A stretch of 64,000 bases of DNA, taken from contig NC_135555.1 of assembly GCF_964340395.1 (NCBI RefSeq), positions 1,992,501 to 2,056,500 of the forward strand, in the 5' to 3' direction. The stretch comes from Glandiceps talaboti. Lineage: Eukaryota > Hemichordata > Enteropneusta > Spengelidae. Every line of letters starts with the position of its first letter. Positions within the stretch are counted from its first letter, which is position 1. The notes below the pieces were generated by a model. It made no database searches. It saw nothing but the letters and a program-made list of their open reading frames with translations, and was not told the origin of the DNA. Positions 1 to 13,500 of this stretch are shown piece by piece. A program made the translations under genes and the position numbers.

Positions 1-758
1 ACAATAACACCTAGAACCATAGTCTATCGGATGTCTATATAAAACTCTACAGTATTGTCCATCTACCTAGTTTAGCAACCGCTGCAATATTGACGACTTT
101 TGCTACCTTAAAGAGTCCTAAGTTTCACCCAGGCAGTTGACACAACATACCGATGTCGTTACATAGGTATCCATCCTTGTAGCGTCTAGCAACGGTATTT
201 TGTCCAAAGGTTGTCAACTAGTGTAATTAATTGTCTGAAATGGGAACGAAGAGAGATAAGAATATTATGAACTGTTCATGGTTTTTAAACGAGCTAAATT
301 ATTGAGTCAAGTAGTCTAGTTGAGACGGTAGCTGCGATACGGACGCCAGGAATCGGACTGTGGGGTTCCATGGTTACTGGCGTCCTAAGTGGTCATGATT
401 TCTCAAAGTTGCATTGTAACTCAAACAAGCAACAATAATCGTTTACGCACTACAAAGATATTTAGACTTTAAATTTTGTTTTTGGTTGAGTTGAGTTGAG
501 TTGAGTTGAGTTGAGTTGGGTTACAGCTTAGTTGTTACTACAGGGAGTTAACGGCATAACAACACCCAATCTTTGTAAAGTAACTAGAATTGGCGAAAAT
601 GACTTTGGTAGCGTTCTCAATCATCACTCAGTGATCTTCATTTTAACAAGATTGAGTTTCAGACCCATGCTCATCATTACTTTGATCACGACCAATTGAT
701 CAATTAATAACAGTGTTTGGTATTTTCTTACTATACATTGTATACTTTATGCAAAGTG

Positions 759-817
<59 letters not shown>

Positions 818-2679
818 GTGCGTGCGTGTGCGTGTGCGTGTGCGTGCGCGCGTGTGTGTGTGTTGTGTCTGTATTGACACGTATGAATAAGCAGGGAAGC
901 GGCTAATTTTAAAAGTAGCAGGTGAAATTGAAAAGGTAGGAGGAAGACCCACGAATGGTGGTTAAAACAAAGATTTTTTAAACACAACTTCCTGAAAAAG
1001 TAGCCTACAGGAAAATTGCGGAGTTTGTTTCCCCGTGTATCGGTTCTACAGAGTTATTACATTTCACTTACAGTTGACAAGTGTAAAGTTTCATAGAAGG
1101 AGAGTATATTGATATTGTTGACGGCTAGCAAAACTTGGCCTTTTGGCAACCATACTAGTACTGTACTTCAACAGTGAATAGTCACATTAATAGAACGATA
1201 AATTTGAAATGTTTGCGACATCTGATACGGACCTTGACCATGCAGTGATGTTGATAATTTAATGGTTAATGTCTCTGAATATGGAGAAAATGATATGTGG
1301 TTAAAACAGAAAGTAAAAGAAATCATTCACACCAGACATGGGACTCGGAGACCTATAGACACCAAGGATATTAATTACTGGTACCATTAATTTACAGACT
1401 GTATATAAATGCTACCGATGCTAGTCTTATTCAAATTATAGTGTATACTAATCAAGATGTGTTAATCAAAACATTCTTAGTACTGATATTCACGAAATAG
1501 TGTGTAGTTCAATCATCCATATAATTTAGATGGTAGAATCGAATGTTTGTCAAGGAATCAACACGTAATCCAGTTTTCCTGTTTAAGACTCATGTAACAA
1601 TTTACACATGACAGGACGGGACATGTCGCGATTATATAGAAATATACGGTTTGTGTGTAAGGAAATGAATCAAAGCCAAAACATAACACAGTGACGTGTC
1701 TCCAGAGATCCCAACTACGTAGTTCGAAATCTACCTATATCCCAAGATAGAACCGGTTAATCAACAAACTTAACAAATCCTACAAACAGGATCGAGTCCT
1801 CCCAACAGTGGTATTTCATTGGTCAGTGTTATACCGCCTTGATCTCCCAAAGTCTTAAAATACGGATATTGTCGTAAAAAACTCAAAACACCTCACCTGT
1901 CTGTCTTATCAATTCAAGAATGAAGGATTAAAATTACTGTTGTCGTGTGATTTTCTTTCAAGTTATGCCAATGTACAGTACGGTTCAGTTCTAACCCAGA
2001 TATTGTTTCACTTTAGGCAAAAGTTAGTGTCCACTCTTTCGTTTATCAATACTCCTGCAAAAGTTATGCTATGCGCAGATCTGATAAACTTGTTCAATGT
2101 ATACATAGACTAGTATAAAAAACATCGAAGTGAATAAAATCATAAATTTAAAAATAGTTATGTCTACAGACGTAGAGTTAGTTTACCTTTACATATATAT
2201 ACATATATAACATCGTAACGTCTGGTTGTTTCTACAACTTTTTTGAGTGTGAATCAACTACCATGATGGTACAGTTCAACCTTTTGTCAATGATATAAAC
2301 GTTTAGGGTCTATCTGTTGTCGTTTGTCAAGGTCAAGGTGACCAACTTCTAGTATTACTGTAATACACATACATTTTTTGTAGTAACACATGTTAAGTGT
2401 GAATACATGGCACTATAATACGACGTTCATGATTCACAATGGCCTACCTGTAGACTTGTACGACTATCTCTACTACGTCATTCCGCTGTCCTATAGCTAA
2501 CTGACATGTTCATTTTTTTTTAAATTTTCACTATTGGATCGAACGATAGCGAAAATTAAAAACAAATGTCAGTTTAGGATAGCGGAATAATGTAGTAACG
2601 ATCAGATCTACAGGTAGGCTAAGTATCTCGACGGTCTGTCTGTCTGTCAGTCTGTCTGTATCTGTATCTGTATTCTGAA

Positions 2680-2726
<47 letters not shown>

Positions 2727-2960
2727 TCTCTCACTCGCTCACTCACTCACTCACTCACTCACTCACTCACTCACTCACTCACTCACTCACTCACTCACTT
2801 GCAAATAGTACACATCTCTAGAATAATATGTGAACGAATTCAGTAGTTACACAACAATTTGTGCTTTGTAACGTTTGGAAATTACACAACTAAAACACGG
2901 AATCCGCAGTTTGATATCGCAAAACAGAAATAATCAAGGCGGTCGGAATTCTCATATATC
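1..2960. other. non-coding sequence with simple repeats
   Basis: No gene seen. Contains (GTTGA)n at 484-519, a (TG)n tract at 757-863 with GC-rich interruptions, and (CTGT)n then (TCAC)n at 2634-2799. Confidence 0.6.
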
Positions 2961-3004
2961 AATCCTGGCGTGAAAATTAAATGAACATCCAGCCGGAAGT
3001 AGTA

Positions 3005-3060
3005 CATTACTGACGTCATTGGTGGCTCTGATTTGCTGATTATGAAATAGATTTAATACC
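3005..3060 (+). promoter_or_regulatory. candidate promoter of the 3434-4132 gene (CRE + CCAAT)
   Basis: A perfect palindromic CRE, TGACGTCA, lies at 3011-3018 and overlaps an inverted CCAAT box (ATTGG) beginning at 3018. This pairing is common in TATA-less animal promoters. A good splice donor (AG|GTATGT) follows at 3252/3253 and a good acceptor (pyrimidine tract then CAG) at 3379/3380, so a 5'UTR exon and a ~127 bp intron before the coding exon fit. Motif evidence only. Confidence 0.35.
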
Positions 3061-3433
3061 GAACAAATGCACCAGATTACAAAAGACGAGTCGACATTTA
3101 TTAAGCTGAATGTAACGGAATGAACATTACTGCATTACTTCACTCGCCGTTACTGAGAGTGTTTTGAACCACTTTTATGGATGTTGGTTCAGTTAACACG
3201 GAATCTTTGTACGGAAACTAAAACGAAGTAACTGAATACACAGCTTACATAGGTATGTGTAGCAATGATTCAATAACATGACGTCTTTTGACTGATTTGA
3301 AAAGAAAAAGAGTGTGTATCTAAGTCGCTGGCAGAATAATTTTAATGGTTAAAATATTGTCTCTTTGTTCTCTTGACAGAGAAAGCCAAGGCAGGGCTGT
3401 TATCACCAGGTGTAAAAATAAATCGCCGTAGAT

Positions 3434-4132
3434 ATGATGGACTGGAGGATGAAATCAACGCTCTATAGGAATGGAACTCCGTCAGAGGATCGCCCAACAA
3501 CGCCAGAACTTGACGTTGTCGGACTTGACATCGACAATGAACAGAGAAAGGCGAGGAATAGCCATCATTTGAACGGAAATATTGACAAGTATTGGAGACG
3601 CACAGGGGCGCTGAATCGACGTGAAAAAAGCAGACAAGAGGTCGTGGAAAGGAATATGGAAAAGGCACAACGGGAAAGTGGCATAAAACTTGATAGATAT
3701 ACGGACACATTAAAACGGGAATTGAGGGAGTTAGAAGCGCAAAAACGGGCCATGAGGAGACATCCAGCGGCTGGATACAGTTACCGTGACAACAACAAAA
3801 AACACCAGAGAGGAATCACTGATAGGTATGGCACACGGGGCAAATATTTGTTTTCCGTCAAACAAGAAATTCGCCATCAGAGAGAAGTCGTGGACTCGAA
3901 TGACAAGAAACATAAAGCGACAATGAGAGTATTGATGGAGGCAACGAGACGAGAGAAGGTGGTGACATCTCAGCAGAATGATGGTGTTCTGATGCCCGCA
4001 AGGACACTGCCGAAACTCGAAGGAAAACTAGCGAAACCACGACCGCTTCCATTAAATGTAGAAGCAACAGATGTAGTCATGAAAACGTACGTTCCAGGGA
4101 ATCACTACAAAAAACAACTACCTCCATTGTAA
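3434..4132 (+). CDS. basic helical/coiled-coil protein of unknown function, 232 aa
   Basis: One long open frame coding 232 residues. I do not recognise the family. The protein is very rich in Lys, Arg, Glu and Gln; residues ~45-115 and ~140-175 read as charged helices likely to form coiled coil, with no signal peptide or membrane segment. A stop at 3419-3421 in the same frame, after the acceptor at 3379/3380, makes the ATG at 3434 the first possible start; a second ATG follows directly. The C-terminus is Pro/Leu-rich. A segment like LDRYTDTLKRELRELE vaguely recalls small coiled-coil proteins of the CCDC190 type, but this is too weak to name it. An AATAAA lies ~460 bp downstream. That it is a gene rests on its length in AT-rich DNA, biased composition, promoter motifs and splice acceptor; its function is unknown. 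Confidence 0.7.
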   Translation: MMDWRMKSTLYRNGTPSEDRPTTPELDVVGLDIDNEQRKARNSHHLNGNIDKYWRRTGALNRREKSRQEVVERNMEKAQRESGIKLDRYTDTLKRELRELEAQKRAMRRHPAAGYSYRDNNKKHQRGITDRYGTRGKYLFSVKQEIRHQREVVDSNDKKHKATMRVLMEATRREKVVTSQQNDGVLMPARTLPKLEGKLAKPRPLPLNVEATDVVMKTYVPGNHYKKQLPPL

Positions 4133-4592
4133 GAGATGTATGCCACCTCGCAAATGATATATCCATGAACATGGCCACTTACACCTACATCGTTCCTATG
4201 ACAACGCGTCATTGAAAAAGGAAACATTTTCGACAGTTGGTTCGATAAACTATGTGTAACTTGAAACTCTTTTTTTTAGTTTACAAAGCACGAGTTGTGT
4301 AAAACTATTCGTATCAACACATGTCAGCTCGTTTTGCCCCTAGGCGATAGATAGTCTTTCAAGTTGCACATATTGGTAAGCCATTTGGGATCTTGAACAG
4401 ATTGTGATCAATACCTTGACTATACTAAGAACTCTGCCTTCAGCAAAGCAATTACGGAAAACACTGCATATTCCTTTCTAGATTTCAATGGAAAGATTAT
4501 TACTACATTCGTTGCTATGATAAAAATCAATATCCTCGTATCATTTTAATCGTTCTGAAAATTTCCTTTTGTAGGTTGAGGAAAGAAGAGGC

Positions 4593-4598
4593 AATAAA
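4593..4598 (+). terminator. candidate polyadenylation signal
   Basis: AATAAA on the plus strand, 461 bp beyond the stop of the 232-residue gene; the first perfect hexamer I noticed after that gene. Confidence 0.35.
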
Positions 4599-4639
4599 AA
4601 GATTGTTAAAATTGCCCCTGGAAACGAAAAAAGGAAAAA

Positions 4640-6563
4640 AATATAAAGAAAGGTGTTATGTACAAACCTAGTGCCAAAACTAATCAAATCACCACTAGTA
4701 AGGTATAGTAATATACAAGTTGAAAGATGTCAGTGCAGTGTGGACCTTGCACGTTTTCAGCTGATATTGGAGTCAATTGCGCCAGAAATTGCAATTTACA
4801 CCACCATATGTTTAGTTCATGATCAATTGAATCGATATCCGTTTAATTAACATTCGATGTTTCTTTCAAGTTTTTATATAATGTGTAATACTAGACCAAC
4901 ACTAGAGTCTATATATCATGATTGTAGTGATTCAGAAATTATAGTGCAGATGGAATTAAAACTGTCATCTTGGCTTGCCAAAATAACAGTTAATGAGGGT
5001 TATAAATAGCTAGAATTCATAAGATTGAGAAATGAACAATTTCACTGAACTACGAAGAATCGCACCATTGGTATCCTATAGCAACCAAATGTACATTTTG
5101 TACGATGTCCTCCCACAGGCATTTCGCATATTTAAAGACTGATGTTTTCCTTGCCAAAAGAAATGTTTTCCGTGACATATTCTCACATCCAATACATCAG
5201 TCCAAGTCTGAAACCTTGGCCAAATCAGAGTACTAGATCTACACCTAGGAGAACCATCAAGCTCTCACAAGAAAACAGTTATACAATTCTCATCATATAT
5301 AGTGCAGGGAATCGCTAGGAAAAAATGTGAGCTAAATGGATATGTAAGAAAGTGTTTGTTACATTGATAAGGAGCGATTCGTCATAATTTACAACAAATA
5401 TTTAGCGTTTCATATCATCTCCAGGCTACACACAACTTATCTAGGTCATATTTCCCTATCATTCAACATTATTTGTAACTATCACAACAGGGACTGATTT
5501 AATTTGTATATTTCTAATAGTCTTCTTTCCCATTGGATCAGTCACACTGTACTTTAATTGTAATTGTACATCTTTCACAACATTCGTGACCTATGACCTT
5601 TGGTCTTTCAATAGTTTGTTTAAAGTTTGACATAAAAGGGAATTTCAACCACAGGCTGAAGCCAAAATTTATTTTGATTTGGTTTGAACTATTTTACTAC
5701 TATGTTCATTTCCTTTTCTCCATTTTGCTATTTACTGTCTTTATTTGCTATATCTTCGTATATAGAGTCTGAGGTAAAGGAATTGATATTTCCTCTAAAA
5801 GATTATCATTACCAATTCTGGTTTCAAGTTTTATTTTCTAAGCCATATATTGTATATAGTAGCCAATTTATCAGAGATTGTGGAAATAACAATGTATATT
5901 TACCCATGTATTGAATTTTGTAATAAACCTTCAGAGAACTCAGTCTGTTAATGCCGTGCATGGACTGTTCATTTCAAAGGAAGAAACGTACTGTACATAA
6001 TGATTAGTCTAGTCGTTGCATATACTTGTATGGAGTTGTTACGTCTATACGGACAAAGTTTCAGAGATGGGAAATGTGTTTATGGAGTGCCAAGTTACTG
6101 TGTATTATTAATGTATTCCAATGGTGTGTAGATTTAACGATAGTCATTCTGTTCCATACTTGTACACTGATTCTACTATTTAGGCAAATCCTTCAATTAT
6201 TTTGGAGTATTATTTTATAGGCATTATAACCCCCCCCCCTCCTCCATTGCCATGCTTCCTCTAACGAAGACACCCGATGAGGATGTTCAACAGAACGTCT
6301 CAATTACATTCAACAAAGAGAGAATTATTAAATGATAAGTGATTAATATATGAAATAATGTTACGTACTCTTCCAACACATATATGACAGGACTTGGTCA
6401 ATAACGATGTGAACTTGGACGAAAGATAGAAATATATGGGTTTTTAAACCTTTTATGTGGTGGTGAATTGATGAAATAATGACGCGTCCAGGAGGATGAA
6501 CGAAAAAGAGCAATTCGTGCGCATCAGTAACTTACAACTAGCTATTTCCTGACTAACTAACTG

Positions 6564-6604
<41 letters not shown>

Positions 6605-9600
6605 ATAAATAAATAAATAGATAAATAAAAATAATAAATAAATAGATAAATAAAAATAATAAATAAATAAACAAACAAACAAACAAACAAACAAACAAAC
6701 AAACAAACAGACAGACAAACAGACAGACAAACAGACAAACAAACAAACAAACAAACAAACAAACAAACAAACAAACAAACAAACAAACAAACAAACTGTT
6801 TATGGTTATTCACGTGGTTCAAGATAGCAGTCTGCTCACGTGAGTCTGTCATTTAGAACAAAAATCTTAGTATCTTTCAAATACTAACAATGTATATAAT
6901 ACCGGTCGAGATGGTTTGAATATGCGAAGTCTGACGACGTTGTTTCCTATGTGTTTTGTGTTAATGCATGGATTTTAAGTGCCTTTCGATGTATACATCT
7001 GAATGTGCGTGACTCGATCATTGAGTCTGTGTTTCAGATTATTGAGGGCACCATCCCTACGACTAACTTGGTTTTTGTTGCATTAAAACAGAAAAGGAAA
7101 TAAAACCCGCAATTTTACCCCCTTCTTTCACAAAGTCTACGTTCTAGCGGAACTATTTAATTGAAGCGAAAGTGATGTTGAATACATTGATTTTATCGCA
7201 GTAGTTCGTCATTTCACCTCTATAAATTCTTCTATACCTCTGCCCATTACTTGTTTCAGTGAGTTATTCCAACTGAGTTGAATGGTATGTCTATATATAG
7301 CGCAATTTAATGAGTACACTGATTGAGATAGATGGACAGTGGACTGTACAAAATGGGTTTGAAATAATGCTAGGTGCTGTACATAATGCAGTAGATTTCA
7401 TGATGAAGTCATTATTCACTATAATTGAAATTCGACTACATTCATGTAATGGAATTCAGTGAAATATACATAGACATATGGTACAAGTCTAGCAATAAAA
7501 TAGACACGTAGGAAATGCTTAATTGTAATAATTTATCTTTAGTTGCCGACTGCATCTATCCCTGAATATCTTAGTAAAACAAATTTACTTTTTTTATTTT
7601 ATTTTAATAACATCTCGGTAATCTAACTAATTTCCTCCTTTGAATGAACTATAAAAACCCTCATTAAAGAAGTGTGTCAATGTATAATGCACGCTAGTAC
7701 GTAAATGACACAGAAAAAACTTATCAGAGATGTTTTAAATCTAAAACGGAAGATGACAAATTGTGCAAAATCACATGACTATTCCTAATTTTCTTGAAAT
7801 GTGCCGTGTATTGTTACGTCACAAAATAAAAGTGAACACGTGACTGATAATCCGTGATATATTCCGGCCAATAAAGACGGGGTTGAAATATGTAATATAT
7901 AAATCATGCCTTTGCACTTCTAAAATTAAATCAAGAAAAAAGTAAGAATTTTTGTGATGGAAACATTTCAAAAATTGACAATTAGCCAAATTTCAGTTTC
8001 CTTCATTACAAGTTAAGATTGGTAAATTTAATGCCAAGGATGTACCCCGGATTATTGATACATATGCGACGGTCTTTTTAGATATTGAAAATTCAGAATT
8101 TCTATGTGTGACATTCAATACCCGACAATACTATGATAACATAATACTGGTATTCGGTATGGATTATGCAACTCTTGGGAGGTGTAGTTTCTGAAACTAT
8201 GTTAACATAATTAGTCATTTTCATAATCCCACTAATTTTTGATAAATTAATCAAAGTATAATTAAATAATATAGAATTTATATTTTGTTGAAATAGTGGT
8301 TTGTTTACATTTTGTCAGATGATGCATGATTTAACTAAAAACGTACATAATAGCTGTGGCTTTGTATGAGGTTTTAACCGGTAGTTTGTGTTTCCTATAC
8401 AATATCTAACTGTGCCGCCGTACACAATAAATCAGCCTCGATAATGTAATATTTTCCTTAACTCTAAAACGTCGTTATTAATAAAGATTCCATTCAACAT
8501 TATTCGAATAATTGCATCTTTTAGTTTTGGCTTTCTTTTGACTTCAATCAGAACCTAATACTGAACACGTCCGCCATTATTCATTTCAATTAGTGTTGAA
8601 ATGAAACGTGAGTTGGAGGTAATTGATAAATTTCTATACTCATGCTTTTTGTTCTATTATTGAGTCAAATCTGCAACATTGTGTCAATCTCAATTTGTCA
8701 TGCTTCGTTATACAGCATAATTTGATATGTTATTACAATCGTTTCAGTCGCAGCTCGAGCTATGTATAATGTGAATTCTTATTTAGTTAATTACCGTCGA
8801 TATCTTGCGTCACGGTTGAATTTAGACATTCGACCTCTTATGACTTACGCCCCTCCCATTTTATCAAAATACAAGTGTAGTTTCCAAAAAATGTTGATCT
8901 TTCAAAAGATATTGAATTTCATGCATAAAACAATAAATGCCTATATTATATTGTTTCTCGTGGCTCATGCGCGATCCACCTTCCTTTATAACGTTAACGG
9001 AAAATCATTTTGCAATGTGTAACTTGAACAAAAAACACGTCTCAGTCTTTCAAAAATAATCCTGTGACCACAAAACTATATATGTGTTGGAGAACTTTCT
9101 CCAACGTCTATGTATAAACCGATCGATGTTACCTTTCTGTTGTCGAGGTGAATTCGAAAAAAATATGGCTCCATTTTCTCTATTATAGTTTTTTTTTAAT
9201 GGTGTCATCATTACGATGCATGTTGCCTGAATTAGAAAAGATACGATTCTTTTCAATGACGCATCTTTCCTGTTTTATGGTGAATAACACTGGCTCTAAA
9301 AGTCATACAATAAAACTTGTGTTGAATATAACTGCAAATCCGGGCTATTTTCTATTTTTCGATTATTTGCCGTTGATGTCAAGTGCGACGTTTAGATAAA
9401 GAAATAATGAGCTTCTTAGACATATATCTATTAGCTCGTTTCACTCTGAAATATTCAGCCTGCTGTCACACGACTTAATACATAGTACAAAAACAAAAGA
9501 TTCAATAGCGAACGTAGAGGGCGTGATTTCCTAACGCTGACTTACCTCACTGCTTCTCTGGCCGGCAAGGCTTCTAGTGGTGCCTATGTAAGATTGCAGC

Positions 9601-9750
9601 TGAAACTGCACGTACCTCACAGACAAGTTCAATGGCACACTTGAAACTTGTATGGTAACACTCATTGGTTGTGCTGTATCAAGCCCCATCATATTATCAA
9701 CAAATAGGGTAAATTAACTTATGGTTTATAAAGCCATAGACATTGGAGAG
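4640..9750. other. intergenic stretch without a supportable gene
   Basis: About 5.1 kb of AT-rich sequence. The open frames here (for example 5684-5914, 8762-9022, 9148-9399) are short, have no family resemblance and lack convincing splice contexts. The only structured block is the tetranucleotide array at 6554-6796. Confidence 0.6.
6554..6796. repeat. compound tetranucleotide array (CTAA)n-(AAAT)n-(AAAC)n
   Basis: ~240 bp of three successive tetranucleotide types, with CAGA interruptions in the last. Confidence 0.97.
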
Positions 9751-9757
9751 AGACACA

Positions 9758-9916
9758 TCACAATTGAGATACAAGTATCAGCCTATAAAACCAACTTTTA
9801 TGTAAATCAATCACAATTGAGATACAAGTATCAGCCTATAAAACCAACTTTTATGTAAATCAATCACAATTGAGATACAAGTATCAGCCTATAAAACCGA
9901 CTTTTATTTAAATCAA
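9758..9916. repeat. 53-bp tandem repeat, 3 copies
   Basis: Three nearly identical units begin at 9758, 9811 and 9864 (start TCACAATTGAGATACAAG). They lie downstream of the GRHPR-like gene on its strand. Few differences between units point to a recent origin. Confidence 0.9.
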
Positions 9917-10466
9917 TAAGTTTCATCAACTGTTCTGCATGATATAGCTTAGTGTTTAGCTTCTAAAAATGAAAACATTAATTGCAAATTTATACTTTTA
10001 GTAAAGTCCTGTTCCAGAAAATAAAATCCCTATGACCCACTATCATTGCAAGATTAGTCATGTTATTGTCATTTCTATAACTACATGTCTATCTATTGTG
10101 TTATTACTCTTATGTAGTAAGAAGGAAAATTAATTTGTAGATCTAATCTCTCAATCTATCAAAATTTATATCTATATTAAATCATTTCCCTACGGCATAA
10201 ATATGCAAATATACCTGAAACCAATTTTTTCATAAAAATCCAAAACCCCTTGTAAACATAGAGGAAATTAACTATCTCATTTCCCAAAAAAATTATCTTT
10301 ACAATTTCCATTTTGAAATTCTAATTTTGATAAAATTGGCATAAAAGTATTAAATTAATCCCACAGTTTGCAAAACCTCTGCACCATTCTTCTGGATTTC
10401 AAAATACAACGAATTGGAATATGATCCCTAGTTTCTAATTTTGGAGTCTTGATCTATAAATCATGA

Positions 10467-10472
10467 TTTATT
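10467..10472 (-). terminator. candidate polyadenylation signal of the GRHPR-like gene
   Basis: AATAAA on the minus strand, about 32 bp beyond the stop codon, implying a very short 3'UTR if used. Confidence 0.4.
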
Positions 10473-10503
10473 ACATTGCTGAGACTAACAACTTCTATTT
10501 TCT

Positions 10504-13500
10504 TTAGACTTTGACTTCTGCTGGTAAAGGTTCACCTTTGATCCCAGCTAACATGTTATCAATCATTAACTGGGCCATTTTCTTTCTAGTTCCAATGGTT
10601 TGTGATCCAATATGGGGTGTAATAATAACATTGGGTAATTTCAATAATGGATGATCACGTGGTAAGGGTTCTGGATAAGTCACATCCAGTGCTGCTCCAC
10701 GTATACACTTATTCTGTAATGCCTCTACCAGGGCTTCTTGGTCTATAACAGGCCCTGGAATAAGAATAATGCAATAATATCAGAGGTATATAAAATAGTA
10801 AACACTGGTTCCTGGGGTATGTTTATTCTGTAATACCTCTACCAGGGCTTCTTGGTCTATAAAAGGCCCTAAAATAAGAGTAATGCCATGACATTATTAT
10901 ATGGAATAATAAACACTGCACTGGTTCACGAGGTACATATATATTGCAATGCCTCTACCAGGGCTTCTTGGTCTATAACAGGCCCTGGAATAAGAATAAT
11001 GCAATAATATTAGATGCATATAAAATAGCAAACACTGGTTCCTGGGGTATGTTTATTAAGTAATGCCTCTACCAGGGCTTCTTGGTCTATAACAGGCCCT
11101 GGAATAGGAATAATGCAATAATAATAGATGCATACATAATATAAATCAACACTGCACAATGTATACACTATCTCTATAACTACTTTACACGGTTTGCTTT
11201 GATATCTATATCAGACTCATGAATTAGAATACACAATTATGATGTACACAACACAGTGCATTCTCTGAAGTATACTTTACACTAAGTACACTACGCTACA
11301 TTAAGCTACATTTACACTACACTATGCTACACTACACTACACTACACTACACTACACTACACTACACTACACTACACTACACTACACTACGATACTGTAC
11401 ATTACATACAGTGCACTTCAATAATTACACTACAGTAAACAACAACATGCCATACTGCATCACACTCAATTATGTTGTGCTACAAGTACACGAAATAACT
11501 ACACGACTACACTGCCTTATATTACACTACACTGCATCTCAGGTCACTGTACTACACTGCATCTCAGGTCACTGCACTACACTGCATCTCATGTCACTGT
11601 ACTACACTGCATCTCAGTTCACTGCACTACACTGCATCTCATTTCAATGTACTACACTGCATCTCAGTTCACTGCACTACACTGCATCTCATTTCACTAT
11701 ACTACACTGCATCTCATTTCACTATACTGCACTTCATCTCATTTCACTATACTGCACTGCATCTCATTTCACTATACTACACTGCATCTCATTTCACTAT
11801 ACTACACTGCATCTCATTTCACTATATTACACTGCATCTCATTTCACTATACTGCACTGCATCTCATTTCACTATACTGCACTGCATCTCATTTCACTAT
11901 ACTGCACTGCATCTCATTTCACTACTGCACTGCATCTCATTTCACTATACTGCACTGCATCTCATTTCACTATACTGCACTGCATCTCATTTCACTATAC
12001 TGCACTGCATCTCATTTCACTATACTACACTGCATCTCATTTCATTGTACTACACTGCATCTCATTTCACTGTACTACACTACATCTCATTTCACTCTAC
12101 TACACTACATCTCATTTCACTTCACTAAACTACATCTAATTTCACTATACTGCACTATATTAAATAATGTTCTTACCTCTTGACACATTTATGATAGTTG
12201 CTGTAGATTTCATCAATGAGAGTTGTCTTTTTCCTATCAAAGCCTTTGTGTCTTTAGTCAAGGGTGTCACTAGCATAACAAAATCTGACTGCTTCAACAA
12301 ATCATCCAAGTTGGCACAAAACTCGGCCCCAATTTTCTGTTCTTCTTCTTGTGTTCTGAAAAAATATATATAATGCAATAGCTTTAAATCAGATCTGTAA
12401 GAATCAACAGATATCTCAATTTAGTTCTGAAAATACTTAAGATATCAAGTTTTTTAAGATACTAGTCATTTTAACTGTCACAATGGTGTGAGTGTGTTGA
12501 GATAGCCATATAAGGGTGTGAGTGTGTTGAGATAGCCATATAAGGGTGTGAGTGTGTTGAGATAGCCATATAAGGGTGCGAGTGTGTTGAGATAGCCATA
12601 TAGCCATATAAGGGTGTGAGTGTGTTGAGATAGCCATGTCTTTTGTCTGCCTGTGTGTATTGTCTTGCTGTCTGTCTGTCTGTCTGTCTGTCTTTCTTTC
12701 TGTCTGTGTCTGTCTGTCTGTCTGTCTGTCTGTCGGTTTGTCTGCCTGCCTGATTATCTGCCTGTCTGTAGAACTGTAACAGAAAATGCAGTAACTTTTT
12801 TTCAGAGAGAATTTAAAAGCACACAGCAAGAGATTGTTACTAGTGTTCTTTGTGTGCTCACATCTTAAACATGAAATGAAGTTTATTAAATTCATCAACA
12901 GCAGTGCCAAACATTTTCAAGCTTGCTGTCTAAAGTAACTTTTCAGGCGCCAGATAGACAATTAAAATAACTTAGATTTAAATACTTTCTTGTATATTTT
13001 GCAGTCATCTACACATCAGTAAGCACTCTCCTTTACCGAGATGTTGAGTTCTAATTTATTTTAGTAACTGCGTATGCATAAATGCTTTCACAGCAGATGA
13101 ATATGGCATCACCTTTCGCTGGTGGAGTAGACACTTCACAGCATTTACAATGAACAAAGTTAGTAATTATCAACTTATCAACATCATAATGTCAGTTTCC
13201 CTAGGGACTGTGGGTCAACCCAGCACAGACTGTATTGGGTTGACCCACAGTCCCTCAAGGAAACAGACATATTATGCTGACCTCGCAATCAGTCTACATG
13301 TGTATTAGACTCTCTCACAGTCCTCGGACCTTCGCTTTACTAAAATTAATGCTAAATGAATTATTTTGCATGTACTGATGCCATCTACATAACATACTCC
13401 ATGACCGTACTCCAATATCCGTGTACTGTGCGCCCTCATCTACCACTTAGAGATAACTATTCGTTGACGTGTGACTGCGATGCTCTGTGTTTTTGCGACA

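Noticed and set aside
9500-9520. CTCF-like motifs (TAGAGGGCG here; also near 48640)
   Set aside because: Single short matches without flanking conservation; expected by chance at this window length.
11324-12183. Two long overlapping plus-strand open frames (271 and 178 codons)
   Set aside because: Both are translations of the ACTAC/25-bp minisatellite; low-complexity and in an intron of a real minus-strand gene.
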